Assembly (NCBI GenBank): GCA_016871755.1
Contig: VHCJ01000017.1
Coordinates: forward strand, 1-61,585
Reading direction: 5' to 3'
Source of the DNA: Verrucomicrobiota bacterium
Lineage (GTDB): Bacteria > Verrucomicrobiota > Verrucomicrobiia > Opitutales > Opitutaceae
Length of the DNA: 61,585 nt
The translations under genes and the position numbers were made by a program. Shown in pieces: positions 1 through 8,844 of the stretch (positions within the stretch are counted from its first letter, which is position 1; every line of letters starts with the position of its first letter). A model generated the notes under the pieces. That model searched no databases. It worked only from the letters and a program-made list of their open reading frames with translations, and was not told where the DNA came from.

Positions 1-557
1 CCGCGCAGGATCTTGATTTCCAAATTCACCGAGGCGGCGCTTAGTCCGCGTTTCACTTCGGCATCCCGGAATGACTGCACCTCGCGGGCGGTGAGACGCT
101 CGAGCGGCTGATCGGCGCGCTTGCCGAGATGATCGAGGAACCGACTCAAGACGCCCTTGTAACGGACCGCCGTGCCGGCCGCGCGGGCAACCGTCTTCTC
201 TTCTCCGTAGGCGCTGAAGAATTCACGGACGGTTTCCGTGCGGAGTCGGTCCTGTCCGGTGGCGGCGAGCAGATCGGAGACGTACGTTTCCGCGTCCTTG
301 AGCGTGAGGGCTCCGGCGGTCGCCTTCTGGGTGAGAGTGATGAATCTTTCCGAGAGTTCAGGAGCCATGCTCGCCGGGATCGTAGGATCCGATGCGGCAG
401 CGAGCGTTTCGGCCTCACGCTGCCACCGTTCCGCTATGGCAACGGCAGCGGCCCGGTCTTCGGTCTTGGTGCAAAGCTGGCGGCGCTTGCCGTTGGGGGC
501 GGTGAACGTCGCGTAGAAGTACCGACTGCGCTTGGGATCGCGAAAGACTGAGGACAT
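1..557 (-). CDS. tyrosine-type site-specific integrase, N-terminal part (gene runs off the left edge)
   Basis: Partial gene: ATG at 557 reading left, about 185 residues in the window, no stop. The N-terminus (MSSVFRDPKRSRYFYATF...) has the look of an Arm-type DNA-binding domain: a short beta element with aromatic and basic residues and a 'NGKRRQLCTKTEDRAAA' segment. It is followed by a helical core-binding (SAM-like) domain ending 'LTAREVQSFRDAEVKRGLSAASVN'. The catalytic domain with the R-H-R-Y residues lies outside the window, so the call rests on the first two domains and the context. It starts 114 bp from a tRNA 3' fragment with repeated short sequences in between, the usual arrangement of an integrase beside its attachment site. 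The gene probably belongs to an island or prophage extending left of the window. Confidence 0.75.
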   Translation of the reverse strand, partial: MSSVFRDPKRSRYFYATFTAPNGKRRQLCTKTEDRAAAVAIAERWQREAETLAAASDPTIPASMAPELSERFITLTQKATAGALTLKDAETYVSDLLAATGQDRLRTETVREFFSAYGEEKTVARAAGTAVRYKGVLSRFLDHLGKRADQPLERLTAREVQSFRDAEVKRGLSAASVNLEIKILR

Positions 558-581
558 GGCGGAGAGCTTACACGCGGCGAC

Positions 582-602
582 TTACTAACACAATTACTAA
601 CA
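582..602. repeat. tandem direct repeat TTACTAACA x2, candidate integrase arm sites
   Basis: TTACTAACA occurs at 582-590 and again at 594-602, a 12-bp period, just upstream of the integrase start in an otherwise GC-rich region. Direct repeats near int are often arm-type binding sites for the integrase or sites for its excisionase. The sequence repeat is seen; the binding role is inference. Confidence 0.4.
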
Positions 603-623
603 ACGCCAGCGATTACCGAGGAC

Positions 624-640
624 GCAAATGCCTGCAAATG
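624..640. repeat. tandem direct repeat GCAAATG x2
   Basis: GCAAATG occurs at 624-630 and 634-640, a 10-bp period (one helical turn), between the TTACTAACA pair and the tRNA fragment. It may be a second set of recombination-protein sites. Short repeats can occur by chance. Confidence 0.3.
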
Positions 641-671
641 AGGCACTTATGAAAGCACTGAGGGGCGGGAT

Positions 672-705
672 CGAAGTGCCGGTTCGAATCCGGCTCCGGG
701 TACCA
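672..705 (+). other. attachment site: 3' fragment of a tRNA gene (most like tRNA-Leu)
   Basis: A complete T arm (GCCGG-TTCGAAT-CCGGC, 678-694) is followed by the 3' acceptor strand TCCGGGT, discriminator A and encoded CCA (703-705). The combination 'TCCGGGTACCA' after a variable-arm-like stretch matches the 3' end of bacterial tRNA-Leu(UAA). No matching 5' acceptor strand (G/ACCCGGA) or anticodon arm occurs upstream, so this is a displaced 3' fragment, not a working tRNA. Such fragments are left at the far end of elements that integrate into a tRNA 3' end. The intact gene should lie to the left, at the other end of the island. Confidence 0.7.
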
Positions 706-1060
706 GGCGTTCATAAACGGTTCACCGTGGGTGCTTAAGACAACTCCGAAGGGCTGTCCGGCCCGGCTGAACGCAGCGCGGCGCAGTACGGTGCCGTCGG
801 CGTGCGCCCGCCGTGCCGGCCTGGTCCTGCCGTAGCGCGGCCCTCGGCGGGAGGCTGACGAGGAGCGAGGGCGGCGAAGGGGGAGCGGGGAAGGGCGGGA
901 GCGCACCGATCGGCGGTAAGGATAAGCTGGACGGTGGCGGGTTCGAGCGGTGCTTATTCCATGCGCTGCTGGAGGAAGCGCGTGATTTCGGGAGTTGACG
1001 GTCCGGGGGCGTTGGCTTCGTGTTTTCCTTTTCGGGCTTTCCCGTCCTCCCCTCGTGACC
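706..1060. other. intergenic region between the island end and the atp operon
   Basis: No credible gene: the ORFs here are short, overlap in several frames and have arginine/proline-rich shadow composition. The region presumably carries the atp operon promoter, but I see no confident -35/-10 pair. No atpI/atpZ-like gene, which often precedes atpB, is present. Confidence 0.5.
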
Positions 1061-1972
1061 ATGTCCAGGCTTCCCTCGTTCGCGGTTTTTGTCCTTTCGC
1101 TGGTATCGGGCGCTTCGGCGTTTGGGGCGGGGGAGGAGCACGGAGTGGCGACGGCGGCGGAACCACTCTTCCGCATCGCCGGGCTGCCGGTCACCAACAG
1201 CATGGTGACCAGCTGGGTGATCGCCCTCGTGCTGATTGCCGTGGTGCGTCTCGTGGTGGGGCGTCCGAAGTTGGTGCCCTCGCGGGGCCAGTCCGTGGTG
1301 GAGAACCTCGTGCAGGGTGTGCTTGACCTGACCTCGCCGATCGTGGGCAGCACCGTGGCCCGGAAAACCTTCCCCCTTCTGGTGGGCCTGTTCACCTACA
1401 TCCTGATCCAGAACTGGAGCGGCCTGCTGCCGGGCGTCGGCACGATCAAGCACTTCGACGCTGCGTCGGGGCATTGGCAGGACGTGGTGCGGCCGGGGAA
1501 TGCGGACATGAACGGCACCATCGCGCTCGCCCTCGTGGCATTCATCGCGTGGTTCTACTTCATCATGCGCTACGCGGGGCCGGGAGTGGTGCTCTACGAC
1601 ATCTTCGGCAACAAGGCGGACAAGAATGAAATCCCGGCGGCGATCTACTACTTCCTGTTCGTCATCTTCTTTGCGGTGGGCATCATTGAGCTGATCTCAA
1701 TCGCGTTCCGCCCCCTCTCGCTGTCCTTCCGTCTGTTCGGCAACGTCTTCGGGGGCGAGAACCTGATCCACGCGATGCTCGGGATGCAGAAGTTCATCCT
1801 CCCGGTGCCGTTCTACTTCCTCGAGGTCCTCATCGGCTTCGTCCAGGCGCTGGTCTTCACGCTGCTGGTCAGCGTCTACATTGGCCTGATCTGCAACCAT
1901 GGTGACGGCCACGAGGGCGGTCATGGCGGCGGCGAGGGGCACGGTGGCAAGCCCGGGGAGGCTGCGCACTGA
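1061..1972 (+). CDS. atpB: F-type ATP synthase subunit a
   Basis: 303-residue membrane subunit forming the proton half-channels beside the c-ring. The ATG at 1061 is preferred over an upstream GTG-type start because it opens directly on a hydrophobic export-like segment (MSRLPSFAVFVLSLVSG). The family hallmark 'SLSFRLFGN' is present, with the essential arginine at about residue 224, as are 'GNVFGGENLIHAM' and the C-terminal helix 'FVQALVFTLLVSVYIGL'. The C-terminus carries a His/Gly-rich tail (HGDGHEGGHGGGEGHGG), an ornament not needed for the family function. First gene of the atp operon, 90 bp before atpE. Confidence 0.96.
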   Translation: MSRLPSFAVFVLSLVSGASAFGAGEEHGVATAAEPLFRIAGLPVTNSMVTSWVIALVLIAVVRLVVGRPKLVPSRGQSVVENLVQGVLDLTSPIVGSTVARKTFPLLVGLFTYILIQNWSGLLPGVGTIKHFDAASGHWQDVVRPGNADMNGTIALALVAFIAWFYFIMRYAGPGVVLYDIFGNKADKNEIPAAIYYFLFVIFFAVGIIELISIAFRPLSLSFRLFGNVFGGENLIHAMLGMQKFILPVPFYFLEVLIGFVQALVFTLLVSVYIGLICNHGDGHEGGHGGGEGHGGKPGEAAH

Positions 1973-2062
1973 ACCACGACCCTTTCTCGCCGGGAGCGTG
2001 CCACCGTTGCGCGCACGGCGGAAAACCAACCACAACGCTCCGTCAACGAAAGTAACCACCAC

Positions 2063-2272
2063 ATGATCACCATCCTCGCTGAAATGTCCGGCAGCATCCA
2101 GGGCGCGCTCGGCTGTCTGGGCGCCGCCATTGGCGTGGGTCTCGTCGGCACGAAGGCCGTCGAGGCCGTCGGCCGCAACCCCGGTGCCTCGGGCAAGATC
2201 CTCGTCCAGGGCATCATCGGCATGGCGCTGGCTGAGGCGGTCGCGTTCTACGCGCTGTTCCTTGGCAAGTAA
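2063..2272 (+). CDS. atpE: F-type ATP synthase subunit c
   Basis: 69-residue hairpin forming the rotor ring. Two hydrophobic helices flank the polar loop 'GRNPGAS' (residues 37-43; Arg38, Asn39 and Pro40 match the conserved RQP/RNP loop). The ion-binding carboxylate is Glu58 in 'GMALAEAVAFYALFLG'. The position equivalent to the sodium-ligating Gln of Ilyobacter is Val25, and the residues after Glu58 are Ala-Val rather than Ser-Thr, so this looks like a proton-binding c subunit (inference by hand alignment). It is shorter than the 79 residues of E. coli but complete. Confidence 0.95.
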   Translation: MITILAEMSGSIQGALGCLGAAIGVGLVGTKAVEAVGRNPGASGKILVQGIIGMALAEAVAFYALFLGK

Positions 2273-2349
2273 GCCGGCCCTCCCCGGTCCGTTTCCCGCC
2301 GCGGCGGAGATCCTCCGCCGCGGCCCCTTTCCCCCCGACTCCTTTCGTC

Positions 2350-2928
2350 ATGCTCTCCTCACTGCTCCCCCTTGCCGTCTCCACCGGTCATGACGCCGCA
2401 GCCCATGCGGCGGCGGCGGGCGGCATCACCAAGATCGCGGGCGACTTCGGCATCAGCGTGCCCTTCATCGTCGCCCAGATGGTCAACTTCGCGATCGTCG
2501 CATTCGTGCTCTGGCGCTTCGCGTTCAAGCCGGTGCTCGCGACGCTTGAGGAGCGGCAGGCGAAGATCGCCGCCGGCCTGAAGTACGCCGAGGAGACGAA
2601 GGCCCAGCTCGCCGCGGCCCAGCAGGAGTGCGCGGCGCTGCTCAAAGCCGCCCAGCAGGACGCGACGCGCGTGATTGACGAGGCCCGCAAGACCGCGAAG
2701 GAGTTCGCCGAGCGCGAGACGGCCGCCGCCACCGAGCGCGCGAACGGCATCATCACCAAGGCCCAGCAGGCGATCGACCTCGAACACCGCAAGATGCTGG
2801 ATCAGGCCCGCGGCGAGATCGCCCGCCTCGTCGTCGCCACCACGCAGCGCGTGCTGGCCAAGGAGCTCTCCGACGCGGAGCGTTCCCGCTACAACGAGGC
2901 CGCCGCCCGCGAGCTCACCGGCGTCTAA
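2350..2928 (+). CDS. atpF: F-type ATP synthase subunit b
   Basis: 192-residue peripheral-stalk subunit. It has a leading Ala/His-rich stretch, one transmembrane helix (about 36-56, 'VAQMVNFAIVAFVLWRFAF'), then 'KPVLATLEERQAKIAAGL' and a long charged Ala/Glu/Lys coiled coil to the C-terminus, as expected of the b dimer reaching F1. The motif 'FKPVL...LEERQ.KI' just after the membrane helix is typical of the family. Only one b-type gene is present, so the stalk is probably a homodimer. It lies between atpE and atpH, 27 bp before atpH. Confidence 0.94.
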   Translation: MLSSLLPLAVSTGHDAAAHAAAAGGITKIAGDFGISVPFIVAQMVNFAIVAFVLWRFAFKPVLATLEERQAKIAAGLKYAEETKAQLAAAQQECAALLKAAQQDATRVIDEARKTAKEFAERETAAATERANGIITKAQQAIDLEHRKMLDQARGEIARLVVATTQRVLAKELSDAERSRYNEAAARELTGV

Positions 2929-2955
2929 TCCGCGCCCCTTTTCTCTTCCCGCGCC

Positions 2956-3336
2956 ATGACGAAGCAGGACCAGCAGCTCGCCCGTCAGCTCTTCTCCCTC
3001 AGTCTCGTCGGGGGCAACCTCTCGACCGAGCATGTGGGCGCGGTGCTGCAGTACCTCGAGAAGCATCCGCCCGCGCGGCCCGTCGCCGTGCTGCGCGCCT
3101 ACCAGCGTCTCGTTCGCGCGGAGTACGCCAAGGGCCAGGCCGTGATCGAGCACGCCGGTCCGATCGCTGACTCCCTCGTGCAGTCCATCGCCACCCTGAT
3201 GGCCCGGCGCTACGGGCGTCCGGTCTCCGGCGTCGCGAGGGACAATCCCGGCCTGCTTGCCGGCCTGCGCGTGCGCGTTGGCGACGACGTCTATGAGTCC
3301 TCCGTCGCGCAGCAGCTCGCCGGCCTTTCCCTCTAG
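2956..3336 (+). CDS. atpH: F-type ATP synthase subunit delta, short form
   Basis: 126-residue protein in the canonical delta position (b-delta-alpha). The C-terminal part 'NPGLLAGLRVRVGDDVYESSVAQQLAGL' fits the conserved delta signature (D/NP.L.GG..v.vGd.v.D.Sv...L..L). The N-terminal helical part is compact. Usual delta subunits are about 175-185 residues, so roughly 50 are missing, probably from the N-terminal six-helix domain that binds the alpha subunit. No upstream in-frame start extends it convincingly. Function in joining F1 to the b stalk is inferred from position and C-terminal similarity. Confidence 0.85.
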   Translation: MTKQDQQLARQLFSLSLVGGNLSTEHVGAVLQYLEKHPPARPVAVLRAYQRLVRAEYAKGQAVIEHAGPIADSLVQSIATLMARRYGRPVSGVARDNPGLLAGLRVRVGDDVYESSVAQQLAGLSL

Positions 3337-3387
3337 CCTCCCCTTTCCTTTCCAACCCGCAGTCTTCCCCCGCAACCCTCTCGTCGC

Positions 3388-4914
3388 ATGAGCACGGTCC
3401 TCGAACAAATCGAACAGCAGATCGCCAAGCTTTCCAGCAAGGCCGTCCGCAAGAACACGGGTGTCATCCGCACCGTCGCCGACGGCGTCGCCAAGATCGA
3501 CGGCCTGTCCGACGTCATGTACAACGAGATGGTCTCGTTCCCCGGCGGCGCGATCGGCATCGCGCTGAACCTCGAGCAGGACGAGGTCGGTTGCGTCGTC
3601 CTCGGCGACGTCTCGCGCCTCAAGGAAGGCGACGAGGTCCAGACGACCGGCAAGCTTCTCTCCGTCCCGGTCGGCAAGGGCCTGCTCGGCCGCGTGGTCG
3701 ACGCCCTCGGCGCACCGGTTGACGGCAAGGGTCCGATCACCGCGACGGAGAGCTACCCGGTCGAGAAAATCGCCCCCGGCATCGTGGTGCGCAAGTCCGT
3801 CTCCCAGCCGCTCTTCACCGGCATCATGGCGATCGACTCCATGATCCCGATCGGCCGTGGCCAGCGCGAGCTGATCATCGGCGACCGCGGCACGGGCAAG
3901 ACGACCATCGCGATCGACACGATCATCAACCAGGCGAAGATCAACAAAGTCGGCCTCGCGAGCGGCGATCCGAAGTTCCGCCCGGTCTACTCGATCTACG
4001 TCGCCGTCGGTCAGAAGAATTCCAACATCGTCCGCACCATCGGTGCCCTCGAGGCCGCCGGCGCGCTCGAGTACACCGTGATCGTCGCGGCCCCCGCCGC
4101 CGACAACCCGGCCAATCAGTACCTCGCCCCGTACTCCGGTGCGGCGATCGGCGAGTGGTTCATGGAAAACGGCATGGACGCGCTGATCGTGTACGACGAT
4201 CTCTCCAAGCACGCCGTCGCCTACCGCCAGATTTCGCTCATCCTCAAGCGTCCGTCCGGCCGCGAGGCTTACCCGGGCGACGTGTTCTACCTGCACAGCC
4301 GCCTGCTCGAGCGCTCCGCGCGCCTCGACGGCAAGGGCTCGCTGACCGCGCTGCCGATCATCGAGACGCTGGCCGGCGACGTCTCGGCGTACATCCCGAC
4401 CAACGTCATCTCCATCACCGACGGCCAGATCTTCCTCGAGACCGATCTCTTCAATCAGGGCATCCGCCCGGCCGTGTCCGTCGGCCTCTCGGTGTCCCGC
4501 GTCGGCTCGTCCGCGCAGATCAAGGCGACCAAGCAGGTCGGCGGCAAGCTGAAGGGCGAGCTCGCGCAGTTCCGCGAGCTGGCGGCGTTCGCGCAGTTCG
4601 GTTCCGACCTCGACGCGAAGACGAAGTCCCAGCTCGACCGCGGCAGCCGCATCGTCGAACTCTTCAAGCAGCCGGCCTTCAACCCGATCCCGATCGAGCA
4701 GCAGGTCGTCACCCTCTGGGCGATGCAGAAGGGTTTCTACGACAGCCTCGACCTCAAGGGAGTGACCGCCGCGAGCGTCGCGCTCCGCGAGTTCTTCGCC
4801 ACGCGCAAGGACGCCGTGCTCGCCGAGATCCGCACGAAGGCGGCGCTCGACAAGGACCTTGAGGAAAAGATCAAGGGTGGCGTCGAGGAGTGGAAGGCCA
4901 GCTTCTCCGCCTAA
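3388..4914 (+). CDS. atpA: F-type ATP synthase subunit alpha
   Basis: 508-residue non-catalytic nucleotide-binding subunit of F1. The P-loop is GDRGTGKT at residues 165-172; the usual alpha sequence is GDRQTGKT, so the conserved Gln is replaced by Gly. Other family blocks are clear: '[18 protein letters not shown]'-like region, '[17 protein letters not shown]', '[15 protein letters not shown]', '[19 protein letters not shown]' (here KRPSGR...), and '[17 protein letters not shown]'. Length is normal. ATG at 3388 follows atpH by 51 bp. Confidence 0.98.
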   Translation: MSTVLEQIEQQIAKLSSKAVRKNTGVIRTVADGVAKIDGLSDVMYNEMVSFPGGAIGIALNLEQDEVGCVVLGDVSRLKEGDEVQTTGKLLSVPVGKGLLGRVVDALGAPVDGKGPITATESYPVEKIAPGIVVRKSVSQPLFTGIMAIDSMIPIGRGQRELIIGDRGTGKTTIAIDTIINQAKINKVGLASGDPKFRPVYSIYVAVGQKNSNIVRTIGALEAAGALEYTVIVAAPAADNPANQYLAPYSGAAIGEWFMENGMDALIVYDDLSKHAVAYRQISLILKRPSGREAYPGDVFYLHSRLLERSARLDGKGSLTALPIIETLAGDVSAYIPTNVISITDGQIFLETDLFNQGIRPAVSVGLSVSRVGSSAQIKATKQVGGKLKGELAQFRELAAFAQFGSDLDAKTKSQLDRGSRIVELFKQPAFNPIPIEQQVVTLWAMQKGFYDSLDLKGVTAASVALREFFATRKDAVLAEIRTKAALDKDLEEKIKGGVEEWKASFSA

Positions 4915-4955
4915 GCCCGTCCCGCTTCCGTTTTCTCTTCGGTCACCGCTGAACC

Positions 4956-5831
4956 ATGGCTTCCACCCGCGATATCCGACGCCGCATCAAGTCGGTCAAG
5001 AACACCCGCCAGATCACCAAGGCGATGGAGCTGGTCGCGGCGTCGAAGATGAAGAAGGCGCAGCAGGCGGCCCTCGCCGGCCGGCCCTACTCGCAGCTGA
5101 TGTCCCGCATGCTCGCCGCGCTGGCCTCCCGCGTCGAGGAGTCGCAGCATCCTTTCCTCGTGACCCGCGAGGTCCGCACCCGCGGCGTGCTGGTGATCTC
5201 CACCGACAAGGGCCTCTGCGGGCCGCTGAACAGCAACCTGTTCAAGCTCATCACCGACGTGAAGACGCCGGCCAAGTTCGTCGCGACCGGGCGCAAGGGC
5301 GCCCAGTTCCTCGCCCGCACCAAGCGTGACCTCGTGGCGGAGTTCCCGATCTCCGACCGGGTCGCCTTCGCCGAGGTGCGCGTCGCGGTCGAGTTCATGG
5401 TGAAGCTCTACCTCGAGGGCACGATCGACACCTTCGAGGTCATCTACTCCCGCTTCCGCAACACGCTCGTGCAGGAGGCCATGATCCGCCCGATCCTGCC
5501 GCTCGGCAACCTCCGCTCCTTCATCGAGTCCGCCCGCGGCTCGGCGAAGGCCGAGGGCGACTCCTTCGCCGACACGCGCGACATCCTCTTCGAGCCGGAC
5601 GCGCAGACCGTCCTCGAGGCGCTGCTTCCCTTCTACGTCAACCGCCACGTCTACCAGCTCGCCCTCTCCGCCAAGGCGTCCGAGCAGAGCGCCCGCATGG
5701 TCGCGATGAAGACCGCCAAGGACAATGCGACCAAGCTGCTCGGCGATCTCACGCTCGAGTACAACAAGGCGCGCCAGGCCGCGATCACCCAGGAGATCCT
5801 CGAGATCGCCGCCGCCTCGTTCGCCGCCTGA
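4956..5831 (+). CDS. atpG: F-type ATP synthase subunit gamma
   Basis: 291-residue rotor shaft. The N-terminus 'MASTRDIRRRIKSVKNTRQI' followed by 'TKAMELVAASKMKKAQ' is the canonical gamma start, and the C-terminal helix 'MVAMKTAKDNATKLLGDLTL' with 'YNKARQAAITQEILEIAAA' is the other half of the coiled coil. The central Rossmann-like region contains 'VISTDKGLCGPLNSN'. Normal length and position between alpha and beta. Confidence 0.97.
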   Translation: MASTRDIRRRIKSVKNTRQITKAMELVAASKMKKAQQAALAGRPYSQLMSRMLAALASRVEESQHPFLVTREVRTRGVLVISTDKGLCGPLNSNLFKLITDVKTPAKFVATGRKGAQFLARTKRDLVAEFPISDRVAFAEVRVAVEFMVKLYLEGTIDTFEVIYSRFRNTLVQEAMIRPILPLGNLRSFIESARGSAKAEGDSFADTRDILFEPDAQTVLEALLPFYVNRHVYQLALSAKASEQSARMVAMKTAKDNATKLLGDLTLEYNKARQAAITQEILEIAAASFAA

Positions 5832-7301
<1,470 letters not shown>

Positions 7302-7349
7302 TCGACGCGCCGCCGCGCCCGCGGCGGCCGTCCCTCGTTCGTCCCCTCC

Positions 7350-7757
7350 ATGCCTCTCACCCTCGAAATCGTCACCCCCGAAGCCCGGGTGTATTCCGAC
7401 ACCATCGACACCGTGGTCATCCCCACGGTCGAGGGTGAGATCGGCATCCTTCCCGGCCACATCCCGCTGCTCACGCAGGTGGCGGCCGGCGAACTGCGCG
7501 TCACCAAGGACGGCAAGACCGCCCACCTCGCCGTCGGCGGAGGTTTCGCCGACGTGAAGGGTGATCGCGTGTCCGTGCTCGCCGAGAGTGCGATCGCCGA
7601 GGAGAAGATCGACGTGAACGCGGTCGAGGAAGCCCGCGCCCGCGCGGAGAAGACCTTGAAGGAGAAGTTCGATCTCGAACCCGCCGAGGTCGAGCGCCTC
7701 GAGGGCGTCGTCCGCTTCGCGGTCGCCCAGCTCACCGTCAAGGCGCGCCGCCGGTAG
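7350..7757 (+). CDS. atpC: F-type ATP synthase subunit epsilon
   Basis: 135-residue rotor-foot subunit. The N-terminal beta-sandwich has 'TLEIVTPEARVYSDTIDTVV' and the family motif 'VEGEIGILPGHIPLLT', plus 'LAVGGGFADVKGDRVSVLAE'. The C-terminal helical hairpin is Glu/Lys/Arg-rich (residues about 85-120). It ends the atp operon; the next gene starts 74 bp later and may have its own promoter. Confidence 0.96.
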   Translation: MPLTLEIVTPEARVYSDTIDTVVIPTVEGEIGILPGHIPLLTQVAAGELRVTKDGKTAHLAVGGGFADVKGDRVSVLAESAIAEEKIDVNAVEEARARAEKTLKEKFDLEPAEVERLEGVVRFAVAQLTVKARRR

Positions 7758-7831
7758 TCGCCGCCAGGCGGGTCTGCGGGCCCGGGGGCAATTTGCTTGC
7801 CTTGTGCCTTGGGCGGTACAAGTTCCCTCGC

Positions 7832-8068
7832 ATGAAGCTCTTCCGCGCTCTCGTGGTCTCTCTTTCCGCCGCGGTTTTTGCCGTGGGTGTTGTGTTCGCC
7901 GCTGAAAATGCCGCCCCCAAGGCCAAGCCCGAGGGCAATCCCGGAAAGTGCTGCGTCAAGGCGGAGAGCGCGGGCAAGACCTGCGACCACAAGTGCTGCG
8001 TTGAGGCCAACGCTGCGGGCAAGAACTGCGAGAAGTGCGGTGGCGCCAATCCCGCGAAGAAGGCCTGA
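7832..8068 (+). CDS. small Cys-rich secreted protein of unknown function
   Basis: 78 residues. The ATG at 7832 is chosen because it opens directly on a signal peptide (MKLFRALVVSLSAAVFAVGVVFA-AEN). The mature part is about 55 residues, Ala/Lys-rich, with seven cysteines in the patterns KCCVK, TCDHKCCVE and NCEKCGG. The two KCCV blocks suggest an internal duplication of about 21 residues. The cysteines could bind a metal or form disulfides. I do not recognise a family. It lies between atpC and a strong terminator, with a weak TTGCTT-N18-TACAAG promoter-like pair ahead of it, so it may be read both from atp and alone. Confidence 0.7.
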   Translation: MKLFRALVVSLSAAVFAVGVVFAAENAAPKAKPEGNPGKCCVKAESAGKTCDHKCCVEANAAGKNCEKCGGANPAKKA

Positions 8069-8093
8069 ACGCCCGTCAATTTCTGACTCTCCG

Positions 8094-8125
8094 GCCGGGT
8101 GCCCTCGCGGGCACCCGGCTTTTTT
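8094..8125 (+). terminator. Rho-independent terminator closing the atp block
   Basis: Perfect 11-bp stem GCCGGGTGCCC / GGGCACCCGGC (8094-8104 with 8109-8119), TCGC loop, then six T (8120-8125). It lies 25 bp after the Cys-rich gene and upstream of the feo operon, insulating the two. Confidence 0.93.
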
Positions 8126-8277
8126 GGGGTCGCCCGCCACGGGTTCGCGGCGGCCCTGATGGCGTTGACGGCGTCGCACGCGTCGCCGGCCTCGATTGGC
8201 CGCCTATGGCACCCGACAAGCAGAGGGAGGCGTCATCGCCGCAGGCCAGGGGAGCCGCTTTCCGCAGTGCCGAAGGT

Positions 8278-8298
8278 TGACTCTGAAACTCAGTCTCA
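8278..8298 (+). promoter_or_regulatory. Fur-box-like dyad overlapping a possible feo promoter
   Basis: A 21-bp imperfect palindrome of form TGA-N2-CTGA-N3-TCAG-N2-TCA. Aligned by hand to the 19-bp E. coli Fur consensus plus its flanking T and A, it matches at 14 of 21 positions. It begins inside a TTGACT (8277-8282) resembling a -35 element, with CAGCAT 17 bp later as a poor -10. The first feoA starts 22 bp downstream. Iron repression through Fur is the expected control of feo operons; that this dyad is the site is inference. Confidence 0.5.
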
Positions 8299-8320
8299 GC
8301 AGCATCCGTGGAGTAAGGCC

Positions 8321-8587
8321 ATGCCTTCGTCGTCGCAATCGTCAGCTCCGTCCGCGCTCGTTCCGTTGTGCCAGCTTCTGGCGGGGGCAAGTGGCCGCGT
8401 GCATGAATTGGCCGGAGCGGGGGCGTTTCGGGAGCGAATCCGCGAACTTGGCTTGGGTGAGTCGACCATGGTCACGAAGGTCTCGGGGCAGTCTCCGGTG
8501 ATTTGCCGGATCAATGGAACCCGCATCGCGTTGAGTCACGGTGCGGCGAGCCAGATCCTCGTGGAGCCGTTCGGCGGAGCCTCCTGA
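8321..8587 (+). CDS. feoA: FeoA-domain protein, first copy
   Basis: 88 residues. The FeoA SH3-like domain covers about 14-82 ('PLCQLLAGASGRVHELAG', 'RIRELGLGESTMVTKVSG', 'RINGTRIALSHGAASQILVEP'), preceded by a Ser-rich leader. FeoA proteins are small cytosolic partners of the ferrous iron permease FeoB. The ATG at 8321 follows a GGAG (8310-8313); longer readings upstream run into the terminator and regulatory region. It is 11 bp ahead of a second FeoA gene. Confidence 0.85.
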   Translation: MPSSSQSSAPSALVPLCQLLAGASGRVHELAGAGAFRERIRELGLGESTMVTKVSGQSPVICRINGTRIALSHGAASQILVEPFGGAS

Positions 8588-8598
8588 AGCGGTCGGAG

Positions 8599-8844
8599 AT
8601 GTCCGGGCCGATTTCTCTCTCGAAGCTCGCCCTCGGGCAGCAGGCGGTTCTGCGCTCTTTCCCGCCGGCGGGGGCTGCGTTCCTGCGTCTGCGCGAGATG
8701 GGGCTGCTGCCCGGCACGCGGCTCATCTTGGTCCGGCAGGCCCCGCTGGGTGATCCGCTTGAGATCGAGGTCCGCGGCTACCGGCTGAGCCTCCGTCGAG
8801 CCGAGGCGGAGTGCATCCTCGTAGACCCTGACTCCCCGTCATGA
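8599..8844 (+). CDS. feoA: FeoA-domain protein, second copy
   Basis: 81 residues, almost entirely one FeoA domain: 'ISLSKLALGQQAVLRSF', 'AFLRLREMGLLPGTRLILVR', 'PLGDPLEIEVRGYRLSLRR', 'AECILV'. It is closer to the classical FeoA consensus than the upstream copy. The ATG at 8599 is used because translation upstream would overlap the first feoA; its stop overlaps the feoB start (ATGA at 8841-8844), so it is translationally coupled to feoB. Confidence 0.9.
   Translation: MSGPISLSKLALGQQAVLRSFPPAGAAFLRLREMGLLPGTRLILVRQAPLGDPLEIEVRGYRLSLRRAEAECILVDPDSPS

Noticed and set aside
613-1395. 260-codon minus frame ending across the tRNA fragment
   Set aside because: Its start 'PEPDSNRH' is the translation of the tRNA T arm, a known source of spurious proteins.
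2359-4296. 645-codon antisense open frame across atpF-atpH-atpA
   Set aside because: Composition is Asp/Gly/Arg-rich with no domain; it mirrors real genes in high-GC DNA.
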